A stretch of DNA of 64,000 nt from Perca fluviatilis (GCF_010015445.1 NC_053118.1:4915781-4979780); one strand, 5' to 3'. Counted from the stretch's first letter, positions 43,063-54,349 are shown. Program-made: numbers and translations. Notes: generated from the sequence alone by a model not told the origin.

Positions 43063-44339
43063 TTAGTCCGTCCAGACTTTCCCGATTGCCACTCCGCCTC
43101 TGCCTTAACAACCGTCAGTTGTTGTCTGGCGTTCCCCAGAGACCAGGGCTCATTTCCCGGGAGTCATGTTTGCTTTCCCCTTCTTCTTTTCCTAAACCCA
43201 ACCCCGTTCTTTTTTCCTTTTTACAATTCAAATATCATTATTTATTATAATCTATATAATATATATTATATTATAAAGGTGTTGCATTGACGTTTGAGAA
43301 TGCCTGATGTCCGCCACCAGATGGCGCGCCCACGGAGTCAAACGTTTAGCTCCGCCCACATTTGGCCCAACCCCGATCTGCGTACTGCAGTCAGGTGCAA
43401 TTGAACGGCAGAAGCATGGAATAGATCGTGATTCGTGGTTTTGTCAGACAAGGAAATAGGAAAAAAATTCTCATTCTGTTTAGCACAACTGTAATTGTAC
43501 TAAATCCTCAAAGATAAGAAAAAAATCTGTATTAACGCTGTTCTTTATCAAGTTCAGTCGGGGAATAAAAAGCCACAACAAAAATAATTTTATTTGTGTT
43601 CGGTCTCATCATTCTTGAGCAGGCCACATTTACTTCCAGAACAAGCTGTGGGCGAGACTGTTGAGCTCTATACCTCAGGTAACTAAAACTGGAGATACAT
43701 TGACTCAACTACTATGCTTTCTGCTCATTAAAAATTATGAAATAACAGCAGGGTCATTATGTTTATTTTTACAGGTCATGAGAAGAATGACCCAGGTTCC
43801 TGAGGAGATAACCTGTATGATTGACCATCCTGGCCTCGATCCGGTGTGCCTCAACATATATTCTTTGCAAAATGCAATGAATATTTACAGAGTTGACCAT
43901 GGCCGGTTGAGAATAAGAGGGATAGAAAGGTGAGGCCAATCTGATAAGTGTTAGCAGTTACAGTATATAAATAAAATGTTTATAACCAATATTTCATTCA
44001 TTATTGGTTCAGCATATTACAAAAACACACGGTTTGATCAAGACAACAAAATGACAAACTTTATTTTGTTTCAACACAATCATCCAGTGTTATACTCTGA
44101 AATGTAAAAGATAAAAAAAAAAATAATAATAAAAAGTGTGCTTTTCCAACCTGTTCTCTTTGCAGGCAATGCAGACACTTGGCCTACATGACTTTTGTGA
44201 GCTGGTGCTGGGGTTTCCTTGGAAGAAGTGTCCGTGTCGTGATCCCCTCTTGTGTGGTGCGCATACGGAGGGAGTTTCCGGATGCTTCAGGGCAGTACGT
44301 CGGGTTCAGACCCCCCCCTCGACTGAACCGTGACACATG

Positions 44340-47138
44340 TTCAGCAACAGCATCCTCCATGAAAGGCCTGTCAAGCTGAGCACACAGGTCCTGGGACACA
44401 GGAATCCGCTGGACGGCATCCACATAAGGAAGGGGGTCATGGATGATCTCCTCGAACACCAGTAGCATCAGGTCTAAGACATAGCCAGTTGTGTGTGAAG
44501 TTATTTTTAGCGCCTATACCATTGCACATTTAGAATATATTTTTTAAACTTACAAATTGTTGGCTTGCTAAAGCTAGGTACAACTTAAACCAAACAACAG
44601 AAATTTTGTAACACAATTGTGAATGTCACTTTTGTATGCACACACCAAGCAAAATACTCAACTTAGCAGTTGCTAAACCTGTAAGCTGTGCCAAAGCTGT
44701 ACTGTAACCAGTGTTGTTACAAGTGCCTTTCAGTTAGAACTCAGTTAGAACAGCTAAAACTGAAATGATTTGCATTTTGATGGCCGGCAATTAGGCCTGA
44801 TGTCTCCAGACCATTGCTCATGTCTCACACCTTCACTGAACAAAACCAGTTTCTGCAGACAATTTGTCACCCAGTCACATTTGCCTGTCTAAAGACTTGT
44901 TTTATTGTATGATGAAGTTCATAAGGAGTGTACATCCCTGCATAGCATTTCAATGAAGGGGAAAACAAAAATGTTGGGAGCAAACCGCTGGATGACACTG
45001 TGGAATGACTCCACAGCTTTTCAACATCAGTAAGGTACCTATTGTTTGTTAGGAACTTGTCAAGTCTGTTCAGAGCTGACGAACCTAAGAGAAAGTAAAT
45101 TTAAATTGTAATTTAAAACCATGAATATTGATGAAGATACACAACGTGTAATCATTGCTTTAGAATACAGACCTGGTTGAAACCACTTGCTACAGTCCTT
45201 TTGAGGCCTTTGGTTGATGTACACACTTGGGGAAAGCTGGGTCAGAATGACTGTGGACATCTTGAATGTGGTTCAACACATACTTCCATTTCGCTACCTT
45301 CTCTGTTCCAGAGAGGGAGCTTGTGGCACACCAGAACAGGTGGTTGACTATGCTTCTATGCCACTTTTTCACCAAAGCACAGTCCTTGTCTTTGCCAAGT
45401 TGTTCCGGCTTCTTTGACAACCCTAATGAAATTAGTTTACATACCAAACATAGCAACATATACAAATTGTTGAGTGATCATTGAACTTGTGCAAAAGTTT
45501 TGATAGCCACTTCACAAATGTGTTCAGTAATCAACGTCTTTATAATGTATTTAACAATATATAAATAAAAGGTCACTTTACCTTTTGCTACATGTCATAC
45601 ATCATAGTAGTGGGTGATTTTACGTTCTCTCCGGAACTTTTGGATCTGAGGGTGATCGTTGGTGAGCGTTAGTCCTAATTATTTCAAATACCTGCACCAG
45701 CTGTATGTCTGCGATTTCGTTGGTCTGCACATCCATCATTGTGTAGCTCCCATACTCCCATCCTAGAATGCAACGGTTTTTACATTTTTAGTCAATAAAC
45801 ATGAGAGTGGAATTATCCATTGTAAGGCAACACCTCACCTGAAATCGTTGGTATAATGCATACACAATCAAACAGAAAGAAAAAAAAGTCTATCTGAGAA
45901 TAACACTGAGCATTTGAAGGTTTTTTGTTTGCCATTCAGTCAGTATGTGTTCTCAGCTGCATTGCCTCAAACATCTATAAAAGAATTAAAAGTAAATCAG
46001 TTGTGAAGTGAAGGTTAGACAAACACATTCGACAGGGGACAATGATCACAGTACCTTTTTCATCTTTGAAAATTAAGCTCCACAAAAGTGAATGGCAGCA
46101 GACAGCTGAAGGTTGCCCACAGGGGTGCTCTCAATAACTGGCTGACACTTCCACTGTCCGACTCCTAATTTTCACTGGTTGCGGAATGGCTGCGGAACGG
46201 CTACGCTGCGGAACTGCTCCGTGCTCTGCCGTCCGTCAATACCCACCAGGTCCGGATTTGTTGCAAATTCACGTAGAATTGAACCACAAAACCAACAACA
46301 GTTTGTTTCCATCCAGAGGAGTAGAGGGGAAACAACTCTGTGCTGTGTTTTCAAGGTGTAGTGCAGGGAAATATGAGCCGCTGTGAGTATGGTGTGTTTT
46401 ATTTTGTTTCTATTCCCAACTTCCTGTCCCGCACAATCTGAATTGTGCTGAATTGCTGCGGAGCTCTCCAGCATCTGGCAAAAATAGAAGCTCTGCGTAT
46501 CTGCTCCGGAGGGCTGCGGACCGCCGGAGCTGGGACGCAGTTGGAACGCAGCCGTTGCACAACCGGTGGAAATTGCTAGTGAAGAACTGGCAGTGAGGGC
46601 ATAGTTAGGTAGCATAGGTAGCTAGGATAGCTAGGATAGCTAGATATCTGTGTGGCAGGACATTACAGATCCTTGTGCACATAGGGCAAGTCTCGAACAG
46701 GCTGAGGATGCATTGCTCAAAAACAATGTATTTTGCATCACCATACGATGACACTGGTGATGTACTACAAGAGATAATAAAGAAAAAACAACATTGTGCA
46801 ATTGATTTTTGACTGAGATGGACAATCTGACAACATTCACAATGTATGTAAATAACACTGCTGCATTGTGAGAGTTGTAACTTTGCTTACAAAAGCTGAT
46901 ATGATTCTGTCTCCGTTGTAACTGACTGAGCACGATTGAATGTGGAATCTTGAGGATCAGTGCCTGCATAAGAAACATCCTCCACCTCCTCCTCCTCCTC
47001 CTCCTCCTCCTCCTCAAATTCAAGGCAAGGTCTCTTTGCTGGCCTCAGACCCTTCAAAGGAGTTGAAGATAATGGACACTTGGAGCATGTGTTTGGCATG
47101 CTGCGTCTTTCGTGTGTTGTCGTTCTTGTGATGTACTC
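44340..47138 (-). pseudogene. Kolobok-like DDE transposase, decayed
   Basis: Minus-strand pieces in order are: 47138-46915 after a TTTATTTCAG acceptor (RTTTHERRSMPNTCSK, then a Glu run); about 45780-45600 (SYTMMDVQTNEIADIQLVQ and, after a shift, ITHYYDV then HVAKG); 45420-45175 (KKWHRSIVNHLFWCATSS, AKWKYVLNHIQDVH); 45095-44900 (AVESFHSVIQRFAPNI in a shifted frame, whose Glu should be catalytic); and 44475-44340 (MLLVFEEIIHDPLPYVDAV ending AVAEHVSRF). These phrases fit a fish transposase family that I associate with TTAA-targeting Kolobok elements. There are frameshifts in at least three pieces, and the N-terminal zinc-finger exon was not found. The 3' end converges on the P2X7-like gene. Confidence 0.6.
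46165..46580. mobile_element. Small terminal-repeat element inside the transposase
   Basis: The left phrase CACTGGTTGCGGAATGGCTG is inverted at the right (CGGCTGCG on the other strand, CAACCGGTGG at the end). The interior has repeated GCGGAAC phrases. Exact ends and target duplication are unresolved. It lies in what should be an intron or missing exon zone of the decayed transposase. Confidence 0.5.
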
Positions 47139-47420
47139 TGAAATAAAAACGTGCAAATAAATCTATTGTTTAAAAGTCAACAGATTGACCAGATATCATT
47201 TTAACAAATGGGGCTCGCAAACGGGATTGACTTGGATAACGTTACAGCTTAGCAACCAAACTATCGTGATTCTACTCAGCTTCAGTTAGCTATCTTGCTG
47301 AAATAAAAAAAATAAAAAACCTGACAAAGATCTGGACAAACATGCATCGTGAATTGTAGATTTACATGACCATAAGCAGTCAAAGCAAGTTTTATGTCTA
47401 GCAAACAAAGATTGCCTGGG

Positions 47421-47494
47421 ATATACAGTTACTTCCTGTTTGGCGGCTTTGCCACCAATTTCCATTGGCTATGTTGGGTGAACAATTATGAATA
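47421..47494. repeat. Dispersed repeat, left part
   Basis: The phrase ACTTCCTGTTTGGCGGC also occurs at 49529 and, inverted, at 60910. The repeat stops at about 47494 and related sequence resumes near 49070, so 47495-49070 looks inserted. Confidence 0.6.
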
Positions 47495-47744
47495 TGTTGT
47501 TGGGACCAAGCAGGGGGTTAAACACTGATTTTAACCAAAAGTGGCTCAGATTGATCTGACTGCAGAGACAAAGGACACAGGGTGGGGCGGCAAGACAAAG
47601 GATCTTGGCCTGTATGTAAAACCCAAAGCCTGGTAAATTCACACCTCTATGCGAAAGTCCCAGCCAGAAGGGACAAGCCTCACAGCTGGCAGGAAGTCAA
47701 AGAACTACAACATTGTAGTCTTCACACTTTCAAGATTTTGAGTC

Positions 47745-48126
47745 TTCCTATTGGTTCAGCGGGACTTACACAGCATGAGGTCTCAAACTATAAATAGCCT
47801 GTTAACCCCAAGATCCCCGCTTTCCACGGTAATTCATTTTACTGACAGGAAGTGCAGCGGTTCGAACTAGCTAGCCATCCTCACCTCGCCGGTCGAGATT
47901 GAGCTGGGACATCAAGTAGGCCTATCTTTCTGATACAAAGGGTATCCGAGGAATACTGGCCCAGTATTTCCTCACATCTGCAGCGGGTTTAATCAGCCCG
48001 GATTCAAGGGAAAGGACAACGTTCCGTTTTCTTGCTTTGTCGACCTGGATCGCGTGTCGTCCACTGCTCTGGACGAAACGGATCGTTAAACTCTGGCGAG
48101 AGATTAACTACAAAGGACACATACAG
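47745..48126 (+). promoter_or_regulatory. TATA promoter with ATG-free leader and splice donor
   Basis: CTATTGGTTC (CCAAT-type) at about 47749 precedes CTATAAATAG at about 47788. The following 310 bp contain no ATG and end at the donor-like CA/GTAAGAGG at 48127. This layout fits a transcription start with a spliced untranslated leader, as in an LTR or a gene promoter. It is inference from motifs only. Confidence 0.4.
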
Positions 48127-48669
48127 TAAGAGGCTTACACAGTTCTGGGCAGCCGTTAGACTTAGTGTGTTTGGTTTGTTTCATTCGATCTGATTTTAAT
48201 CATGCATTGGTCCATATGTGATTATTAATCTGTTTCTGTGAATGTATCATTGATCACGATACTGTTGATTATGTTGTGTTGGGTAGCTTGGTAAAACTGT
48301 AATCGCTACCTGCTAAATTACTCCTTTCACGGAGTTTAGTTACTGTCTGCGAGATAATCGCGGAAATCAGCTGTTAGCCACTGGAGTGGTTAGTGACCGT
48401 TTTCCCTCAGCGAGACAAAAGTCTCAGAGTCTGTCTCAACTACACGTGTGGTCCAGATTGTTGTACAGAGCTAATACATGACCTAGCATACGGGTAAGCG
48501 TGCGCATTGCCTAGCAACCCCTCTGCCTTTTCAACCCCTCCTCGTGCACCCAGCACCACTACAGCCCTCTTGAGGCTAAATAGTTTTGTGCAGCTCACAG
48601 GAGTAGCCATTTTGGTAGTTGTTTTTGTGTTAAACTACATTTCCACACCGCCCCCTCCACTTTCACTCA

Positions 48670-48677
<8 letters not shown>

Positions 48678-48732
<55 letters not shown>
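48678..48732. repeat. (CA)n microsatellite
   Basis: An uninterrupted CA run of about 54 bp. Confidence 0.97.
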
Positions 48733-48735
<3 letters not shown>

Positions 48736-49069
48736 TCCATGACACATGCTGCTTTGTTTTTGCTTGTTTTGGTTGTGATAATGTAAAAGGTATATATAAG
48801 TTTATTATTGAAGGATTATTGATTAGCTACTGATAATTGTGACGTTAATAAATCTTATTATACTTAAATAGCAGTTGCTTGTGATTATTTGTCTACTTAT
48901 TGTAATAATTGCTGGCTGAACAGGTCCGTGTTCGAAATCACCCCTTCCTTTGTTTCCTTTTAAAGGATTACCACAGAAATGAGATTGTTCCGTAGTTTGA
49001 TTATTGGTCCCTGACTTGCAAGGTGGTGCCCCGTTTTGATTGTTTGTCGATTTGATAAAGTTATTAATA

Positions 49070-50004
49070 ACCATATTCATAACTTTATTAAAATGATCAA
49101 ATCTGTACCCTACGAGTACCCAACAATGTCTTCACAAATCAAGACATATGTAAGACTCAGTCTTAAGATCGTCTGTGCCAAGTTTCGTGACAAACGGACA
49201 AAATCTGTGAAAATATTTTCGCATTTTGGACAAAATCCAAGATGGCAGCAAGATCGGTTACGTTGAGATCACAAGTTGGTTGCGTGCCGACACATACCAA
49301 ATCGTGACCTAAACCGATCTAAGGAACTCCCAGAGTATTAACAGACATACCTAGTAAGTTGTAATTCCAAACACATCAACAATTACAAGCAAAAATGCAT
49401 TTTTGCTAATAGCAGCGCCCTCTAGAGGTCAAAGGTCACCAAATGTCTTGAGTGTCCTGACAATGGGGTCTAAAGTCCGTGTCTAAGTTTGATTTTTAAA
49501 CATGAAAGGGTTGCTAAGATATTCACTCACTTCCTGTTTGGCGGCTTCACCGCTGATTTTCATCAGCGTTACGGAAGAACGGTTTTGAATATGGCTACGA
49601 AAAGCCCAAACCTTGTGAGACGTGCTGAAGATGATCTGTGTCAAATTTGGTGAAGAGCAGAGAAAATGTATGACCTGTGAAAACCTTTTAGTGTTTTTGA
49701 TCAAATCCAATATGGCGGAAATTGACGTCATAGGGTGCGTTGAACTCTGCTTGGTCCAAGGATTCCAAGAATACCTAATTTTTGAAGGTCGGGCCTACGG
49801 GTCAAAAGTTACTTGCATACGTTACTTCAAACTTTGACTTGTTGGCAGCGTTCAAGGTGCTGACATGAAACTTAGTGAAATGAATCATGGGACTGTCCCC
49901 AATCAGCGTGCCTGAACTTTTTATTAGACGGTTCTATGGGCTGCCATAGACTCCCATGGCGGAATAATAATAATAGGGAAGAAAATGTACAAACACCAGG
50001 GTGC
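49070..50004. repeat. Dispersed fish repeat, target of the Gypsy insertion
   Basis: Related phrases (CACTTCCTGTTTGGCGGCTT, AAACATGAAAGGGTTGCTAAG) recur inverted at 60895-60970. The last five bases GGTGC (50000-50004) are the Gypsy target duplication. Open frames are short and motif-free. Confidence 0.7.
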
Positions 50005-50227
50005 TGTGATATCTTCAGATATCCATTAATAATGCAGACACTTCATTGTCCGTCGAGCTAGCTTTATTGCAGGCAACACTTTGGGAACGTTAGAACATGA
50101 CCTACATGTGGTATTTACTCTACGGTCTACTGCCACTCCCCACTCTCTGTAAACTCCTTATAACCAATACAGTGGAGCCCCCTACTGGTCTTAGGATGTA
50201 ATAGCATTCAACAGTCACTACATAACA
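50005..50227 (-). repeat. Gypsy 3' LTR
   Basis: 223 bp. On the plus strand it starts TGTGATATCTTCAG and ends ACTACATAACA. It is the downstream LTR because integrase lies next to it. Five substitutions separate it from the other LTR. Confidence 0.97.
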
Positions 50228-50737
50228 TCCCTACGCCCTTAAATGGGAACTACTCTGTTACTCAAAACCTGGTATTCTTCCCACACCTACAGAAAACAAC
50301 AACAAACAAAGGTGATTTAAAGGTGTATCATTCCTCCCACCTTTAGATTTTTTTTTTGTTACTAACACAGTCCGTCGTTGCGACAACACAGAGACACTTC
50401 ATAAACATAAACTTGGACATCTTGAACATTTTAGTCCCCAAACAAATATCCTGAAAAGAAAAACGTGATGCTAGGTTGATCCGGTAAATCTACCGTACAT
50501 TTTACACAAAATAATGTCTCATCTTTGCATCACCAACATGTGCAACTAACATGTCCCTCATTTTACAAAGTCCTTCAAGCTGGTGGTTTCCTGTTCCTGT
50601 GAGGCCGGATCAACACCTTAGTTGGTGAACCACCAGGTGCAGTGCCCCCTTTGTCATGTTTCACCATGGGCAGAACTGTCTTGCACAGTATTTGTGTCCT
50701 TTGTGTCACCACCAGTGGTAGTGCTGCACACACTTCT
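50228..50737. other. Gypsy 3' untranslated region
   Basis: Lies between the end of the pol frame and the 3' LTR. It contains the purine-rich tract immediately next to the LTR. No gene is present. Confidence 0.7.
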
Positions 50738-51777
50738 TCATCTGCGAGCTCTAGAAACTGGCACATCTTGCTCTAGCTTGCTGAACAGTTGATCTACATG
50801 TCGCCTCACCACTTTACCATTTCCCAGCAACACTGTGTAGGAAACTGGCCCTGCAATCTCCTGAATCAGTCCTGGTATCCACTTAGGTCCCCACCCATAG
50901 TTTTTGGTATAGACATGGTCTACTGCCACAAAGTTGCGTACCTTGGCATGTCTGTCATGGTGAGCTTTTTGGCTTGCTTCTTTTGCTTCCAACTTTTTCT
51001 TTAGGTCAGGGTCTATGAGATCAAGTGTAATCTCAACTTCCTGCCCATCATCATCTCAGCAGGTGATGCGGTAGCTGAATAAAGATCTGTTTAGCTTTGT
51101 CTCCAGTCTATCACTGTACTCTTTTTCATGAGGTCTTTGAAAGTTTGTACAGCTCTTTCAGCCAGGCCGTTAGATGAGGGATGGTACGGCGCTGTGACGT
51201 GATTCCATTTTGTGTCATAAAGTCTTTGGTTTGTTCACTAACAAAATACTGAGCGTTGTCCGACACAATCATCTCTGGGATACCGTGTGTGCTGAAGCTG
51301 TTTCTGAGACGGTTGATTGTTGCTGCCGAAGTCACTAGGTCTATCCACTTTGAATGTGCATCCCCAATCACTAAAATCATTTTACCCATAAAAAGGACCT
51401 GCATAGTCGATGTGGAGTCTTCTCCAAGGTTTCTCAGGCCACTGCAATGGGTGGAGCGGTGCACATGGAGGTGCCTTTCTGTTTTCTTGGCATATGGTGC
51501 ATGCTTTGACCTTGTTCTCAATGTCTGTGTCCATTTGAGGCCACCACATGTAACTCCTTGCTAGTCCTTTAATACGGCTCATCCCTGGGTGTGACTGATG
51601 CAGCTGTTCAATCATGAGAGCTCGTCCCCTCTCTGGTATCACAATGCAAGCTCCCCAAAGCACACATCCATCCTGCACACACAGCTCCTGTTGTCTCTGT
51701 TTATAGGGTATGAAGTCTCTGTCTAGATTGTGTGGCAAACCTCTTTGTGCATACTCACCTACCCTTGACAGTATTTG

Positions 51778-52874
51778 ATTTGATTTAATTGTATCAAAAA
51801 ATGCCATAAATATGAAAAGACATCTAATACAATCGAGGATAAAAACACAATAAAGTCCAGGACTTATTTCCATTGTGGTCCTCAACACATCAGGACAAGA
51901 CAAGACACGCACAGAGTGTGTGATGAAAATCGACATGACATAAAAACATTTTCCTTAAATAAATAAAAATATAAATGATAATTTGCCTTTTCTTCTATTC
52001 CGCAACCCTATCTAGTAACCAGGCCTTGACTCTCTTTTTGAAAGAGTTCAGTGTGGAAATTACTTTAATTTGCCGATCTAACTTGTTCCACTGAACTGCC
52101 CCTATATAGGCAAAGGTTCCTTTCCCTAACACAGGGACACAGGTCAGACATGCTGCCACGCGTGTAAATGTTGTGTGTGTCCTTTACCTTAGTTATAAGA
52201 CACGACAAAAAAATTGGGACACTACCAAACAATATTTTATAAGTCATGGTCAGCCTTGACATAGTAACACGAAACTCAACAGGGAGCCAGTTGAGCTCAA
52301 CAAATTGTGACCTACCTATATGAGACCTATGGCCCAAGTTCAGGATTACTCGTATTAATTTATTCTGTGCTGTTTGCAGCCTCCCTTTAAGTCGGTTTGT
52401 TAGGCCTTCAAACCAGGAAGTACATGCAAATTCAAAATGATTTAAAATTAAGGCGTTGGCTAAAATGATCATTGTTGACCGATCTAAAAATTTTGAATTT
52501 CTGGCTAAAAACTTTGTGAGCCCAGTGACTTTACTCAGAACCTTATTGGCCATATTCCTGCCATCCAAGTTGTTTTCTAGGATGCAACCCAGGTATTTTA
52601 CTGAAGCTTTTGCACTGACCACAGCATTATTCAGAATGACCTTAAATTCCGAACAACTACGCAATCTGTTTTTTGAGCCGAACAAGATGGCCTCTGTCTT
52701 ACCAAAATGTAGGGACAACATATTGTCAATCAGCCAGTTGTTTACAGAAGAAAGCTCTGAGCTTAGGGTACTCTCTATAGTGGATTGATGTTCATGAGAC
52801 ATTAAAAGAGCCGAATCATCAGCGTACAGAAATAGTTCACATGAACAGGAGTCTGCCATATCGTTAATGTAGTG
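51778..52874 (-). mobile_element. 5'-truncated LINE inserted in the Gypsy pol
   Basis: The Gypsy frame TTKDPL breaks at about 52874 and resumes near 51777 (VGEYAQRGLPHN). The insert carries the 3' half of a non-LTR reverse transcriptase and ends in AT-rich sequence with AAATCAAATC-type repeats. 5' truncation and a simple 3' tail are normal for LINE insertions. No target duplication was resolved. Confidence 0.8.
52065..52871 (-). pseudogene. Non-LTR reverse transcriptase, C-terminal part
   Basis: The frame begins YINDMADSCSCELFLYADD, where YADD is the catalytic box of non-LTR reverse transcriptases. It continues with the thumb and C-terminal phrases VNNWLIDNMLSLHFGKTE, ASVKYLGCILENNLD and RLQTAQNKLIRVILNL, and stops after about 265 codons. 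The fingers domain, endonuclease and ORF1 are absent because of 5' truncation. The phrases fit the CR1/L2/Rex1 group of vertebrate LINEs, and I cannot choose among these. The remaining frame has no stop, so the insertion may be fairly young. Confidence 0.8.
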
Positions 52875-53372
52875 GATCTTTAGTTGTCCATTTCTGCATC
52901 TGGTCTGAGGTGGTTAGTGGACTCTGCTCCTGGTCCATCATTAACACCCATTCTTCTGATGGTGGACTTCCGTGCGTCTCGGGCAGTGGGATACGGCTAA
53001 GCGCATCTGCATTACCATTGTCTTTACCCGCTCTGTAAAGGATCATATACTCATATGCTCTTAGTAATACAGCCCATCTCATTTTCCTCTGTGACGCCAT
53101 CTGGTACAGCTTTCATCTCATGGAATAAGCTTATCAATGGTTTGTGATAATGTGTAAATCACAAATCTCCTTCCATATAAATACTTGTGAAAATACTGTA
53201 CTCCAAAAATGACGGCTAATCCCTCTTTATCTAGCTGGGAATAGTTCTTTTCTGCAGCTGAAAGCGAACCTATGAGTTTCTCCTCTCCATCTGCCATGCA
53301 GTGAGCTAGCACCGCTCCCACCCTGTATGGAGACGCATCACATGACAGAATCAGTTCTTTCTTTTCATCATA

Positions 53373-54349
53373 GGCTACGTTCACACCGCAAGTCTTAATG
53401 CCTGATTCTGATTTTTTGCTCAGATCCGATTTTTTCGGCTGTTCACATTACCTTTTGAAATGTGGCCTATATCAGATTCCAGTGTAAACTGTTTGCGGTT
53501 TGAAATGACCTGCATGCGCAAAAGAACACTAACAATGACATCAGACGCAGCACGCTGTTGCACTAAAGTCAGGGAGGTTATGGAGGAAGTCAGCATTTTC
53601 GCTTTTTTAATTTATTTTATTTTATTTTTATTAAAATGTTTGTGTAATGGCAGCCATAACATTAATGCGCGGGTGCTGAGGAGGAGAAGACTGAAGAGAA
53701 AGAGAGACAAATTTGCGGGGTTATGGCTGCAAATTCACTAAAAAGGTCTGTGTGACCGGATGGCCAATTTGCACGTCAGGACCGATACGGGCCTCCACCA
53801 GTCTGGGCTTCGCCCTCGCACACGCTCCACCTCCCCAGCGGTGCGGCGACTTGGGCCGGTGGTGCGCCCGACCCCGAGGGACTGGGATCCCACCTCAGCC
53901 GGCGCACGCCGGCTTTCACTTTCATTGCACCACGGGGCGACCCTGACTTGCGAGCGCGTTAAACTCCTTGGTCCGTGTTTACAGACGGGTCGGGGGGGGT
54001 TGCCGACATCACCTTTTTACGTGAGCTGATCCCCGCCCTGGCGATGCAACGCGCGGTTGGGGAACACTGAGGACAGTCCACCCCGGTTAAAAGCCGCACT
54101 AAAAACAGGGGGCCCTGCCCCTCCCCGCGGGGAGAGTGGCCGCAGCGAGGGTTTTTGAGGTAAAAGTCACATTAAATCCGCCTTGGCTGTTCACACTGCG
54201 GTCGCATTGAAAAAAATCTGATCTGGGTCCGATTCAGGACCACATGTGGAAGTGGCCTGAATCTGATCTGAAAAAATCAGATCTGGGCTAGATTTGAGTG
54301 TACACACTACCGGATTTGGGCCACTTTGGCCTGCAGTCTGAACGTAGCC
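53373..54349. mobile_element. Terminal-repeat element carrying 28S rRNA sequence
   Basis: The left end GGCTACGTTCACACCGCA is inverted at the right (TGCAGTCTGAACGTAGCC). ATA lies on both sides (53370-53372 and 54350-54352), a possible 3-bp target duplication. Subterminal CAGATC/GATCTG phrases are repeated. The interior from about 53745 to 54145 is antisense large-subunit rRNA. It is inserted in the RNase H region of the Gypsy element. No transposase is present. A 3-bp duplication hints at Harbinger, but this is not certain. Confidence 0.85.
53745..54145 (-). rRNA. 28S rRNA fragment, partial, inside a transposon
   Basis: The plus strand contains GCACGTCAGGACCG, GGGCCGGTGGTGCGCCCGAC, GGGATCCCACCTCAGCCGGC, ACTCCTTGGTCCGTGTTT and TGAGGACAGTCCACCCCGG. 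These are the reverse complement of the conserved stretch of vertebrate 28S rRNA around the D2-D3 expansion segments. Compared with the rRNA from memory, two short internal pieces are missing near 53803-53820 and there are scattered substitutions. It is a fragment of about 400 nt, not an rDNA unit, and no 5.8S or spacer is present. Confidence 0.9.

Larger units (their letters stand above)
37966..43393. mobile_element. Element with about 65-bp terminal inverted repeats, hosting other insertions
   Basis: The left end TGACTGCAGTACGCAGATCG and its inverse at the right (CGATCTGCGTACTGCAGTCA) continue as a match through GGAGCTAAACGTTTGACTCC. No target duplication was found. Its own interior is a GC minisatellite and GC-rich phrases that recur at 56243-57141. 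A piggyBac-like MITE and a CCCAG element are inserted in it. No transposase is seen, and the superfamily is unknown. Confidence 0.7.
37000..44326 (+). pseudogene. P2X7 intracellular-domain (ballast-like) protein, transposon-borne
   Basis: Exon A (ATG at 37000) reads METLGVEPYMFEPESEEES and has an in-frame TAA at 37069 before a GTAAGT donor near 37110. Exon B (43775-43929, AG/GT bounded) reads ITCMIDHPGLDPVCLNIYS then NAMNIYRVDHG. Exon C (from 44166) reads RHLAYMTFVSWCWGFLG then VIPSCVVRIRREFPDASG and YVGFRPPP. These are the conserved Cys/Trp phrases of the zinc-binding C-terminal domain of P2X7 receptors, which in fish also occurs as stand-alone proteins. No channel part (two membrane helices, ATP-binding ectodomain) is present. 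An extra C in the run near 44310 seems to push the frame past the expected PPLD-stop end. An exon carrying a CxC-type zinc motif between A and B is not clear. The 6.6-kb gap between A and B holds a large insertion. Confidence 0.7.
36488..47420. mobile_element. Two-gene TTAA transposon, Kolobok-like, heavily interrupted
   Basis: The left end AGGGGTGATAGAATG after TTAA (36484-36487) is the same as that of the element at 5436. About 510 bp in, a P2X7-domain gene starts on the plus strand (exons at 37000-37109, 43775-43929 and 44166-44325). Converging on it from the right is a decayed transposase on the minus strand (47138 down to 44340). An insertion (37966-43393) splits the first gene. I could not find the right terminus, and the 47420 limit is where another repeat begins. 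Assignment to Kolobok rests on the TTAA target and on remembered transposase phrases. Confidence 0.6.
47495..49069 (+). mobile_element. Unclassified insertion with promoter-like leader
   Basis: This segment lies between two halves of a dispersed repeat. It starts TGTTGTTGGGACC and has GGTCCC near the right end (49007), hinting at inverted ends. It contains a CCAAT-type box, a TATA box, an ATG-free leader, a CA run and an AATAAA near 48848. It may be a long solo LTR. No TG/CA termini with target duplication were confirmed, and no protein is encoded. Confidence 0.4.

Noticed and set aside
42719..43290. Long open frames of 130-178 codons on both strands
   Set aside because: A GC-rich minisatellite stays open in several frames at once, and the translation is simple repetition.
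44184..44468. Single 94-codon minus-strand gene overlapping the P2X7-like exon
   Set aside because: Only the part above about 44340 matches transposase C-terminal phrases; the rest is the antisense of exon C.
47495..49069. Confident call of a solo LTR
   Set aside because: The TATA-to-AATAAA distance is about 1 kb and no TG/CA ends with matching flanks could be fixed, so it is reported only as an unclassified insertion.
53713..54029. Arg/Pro-rich open frames
   Set aside because: They lie over the antisense 28S rRNA fragment and are not protein genes.
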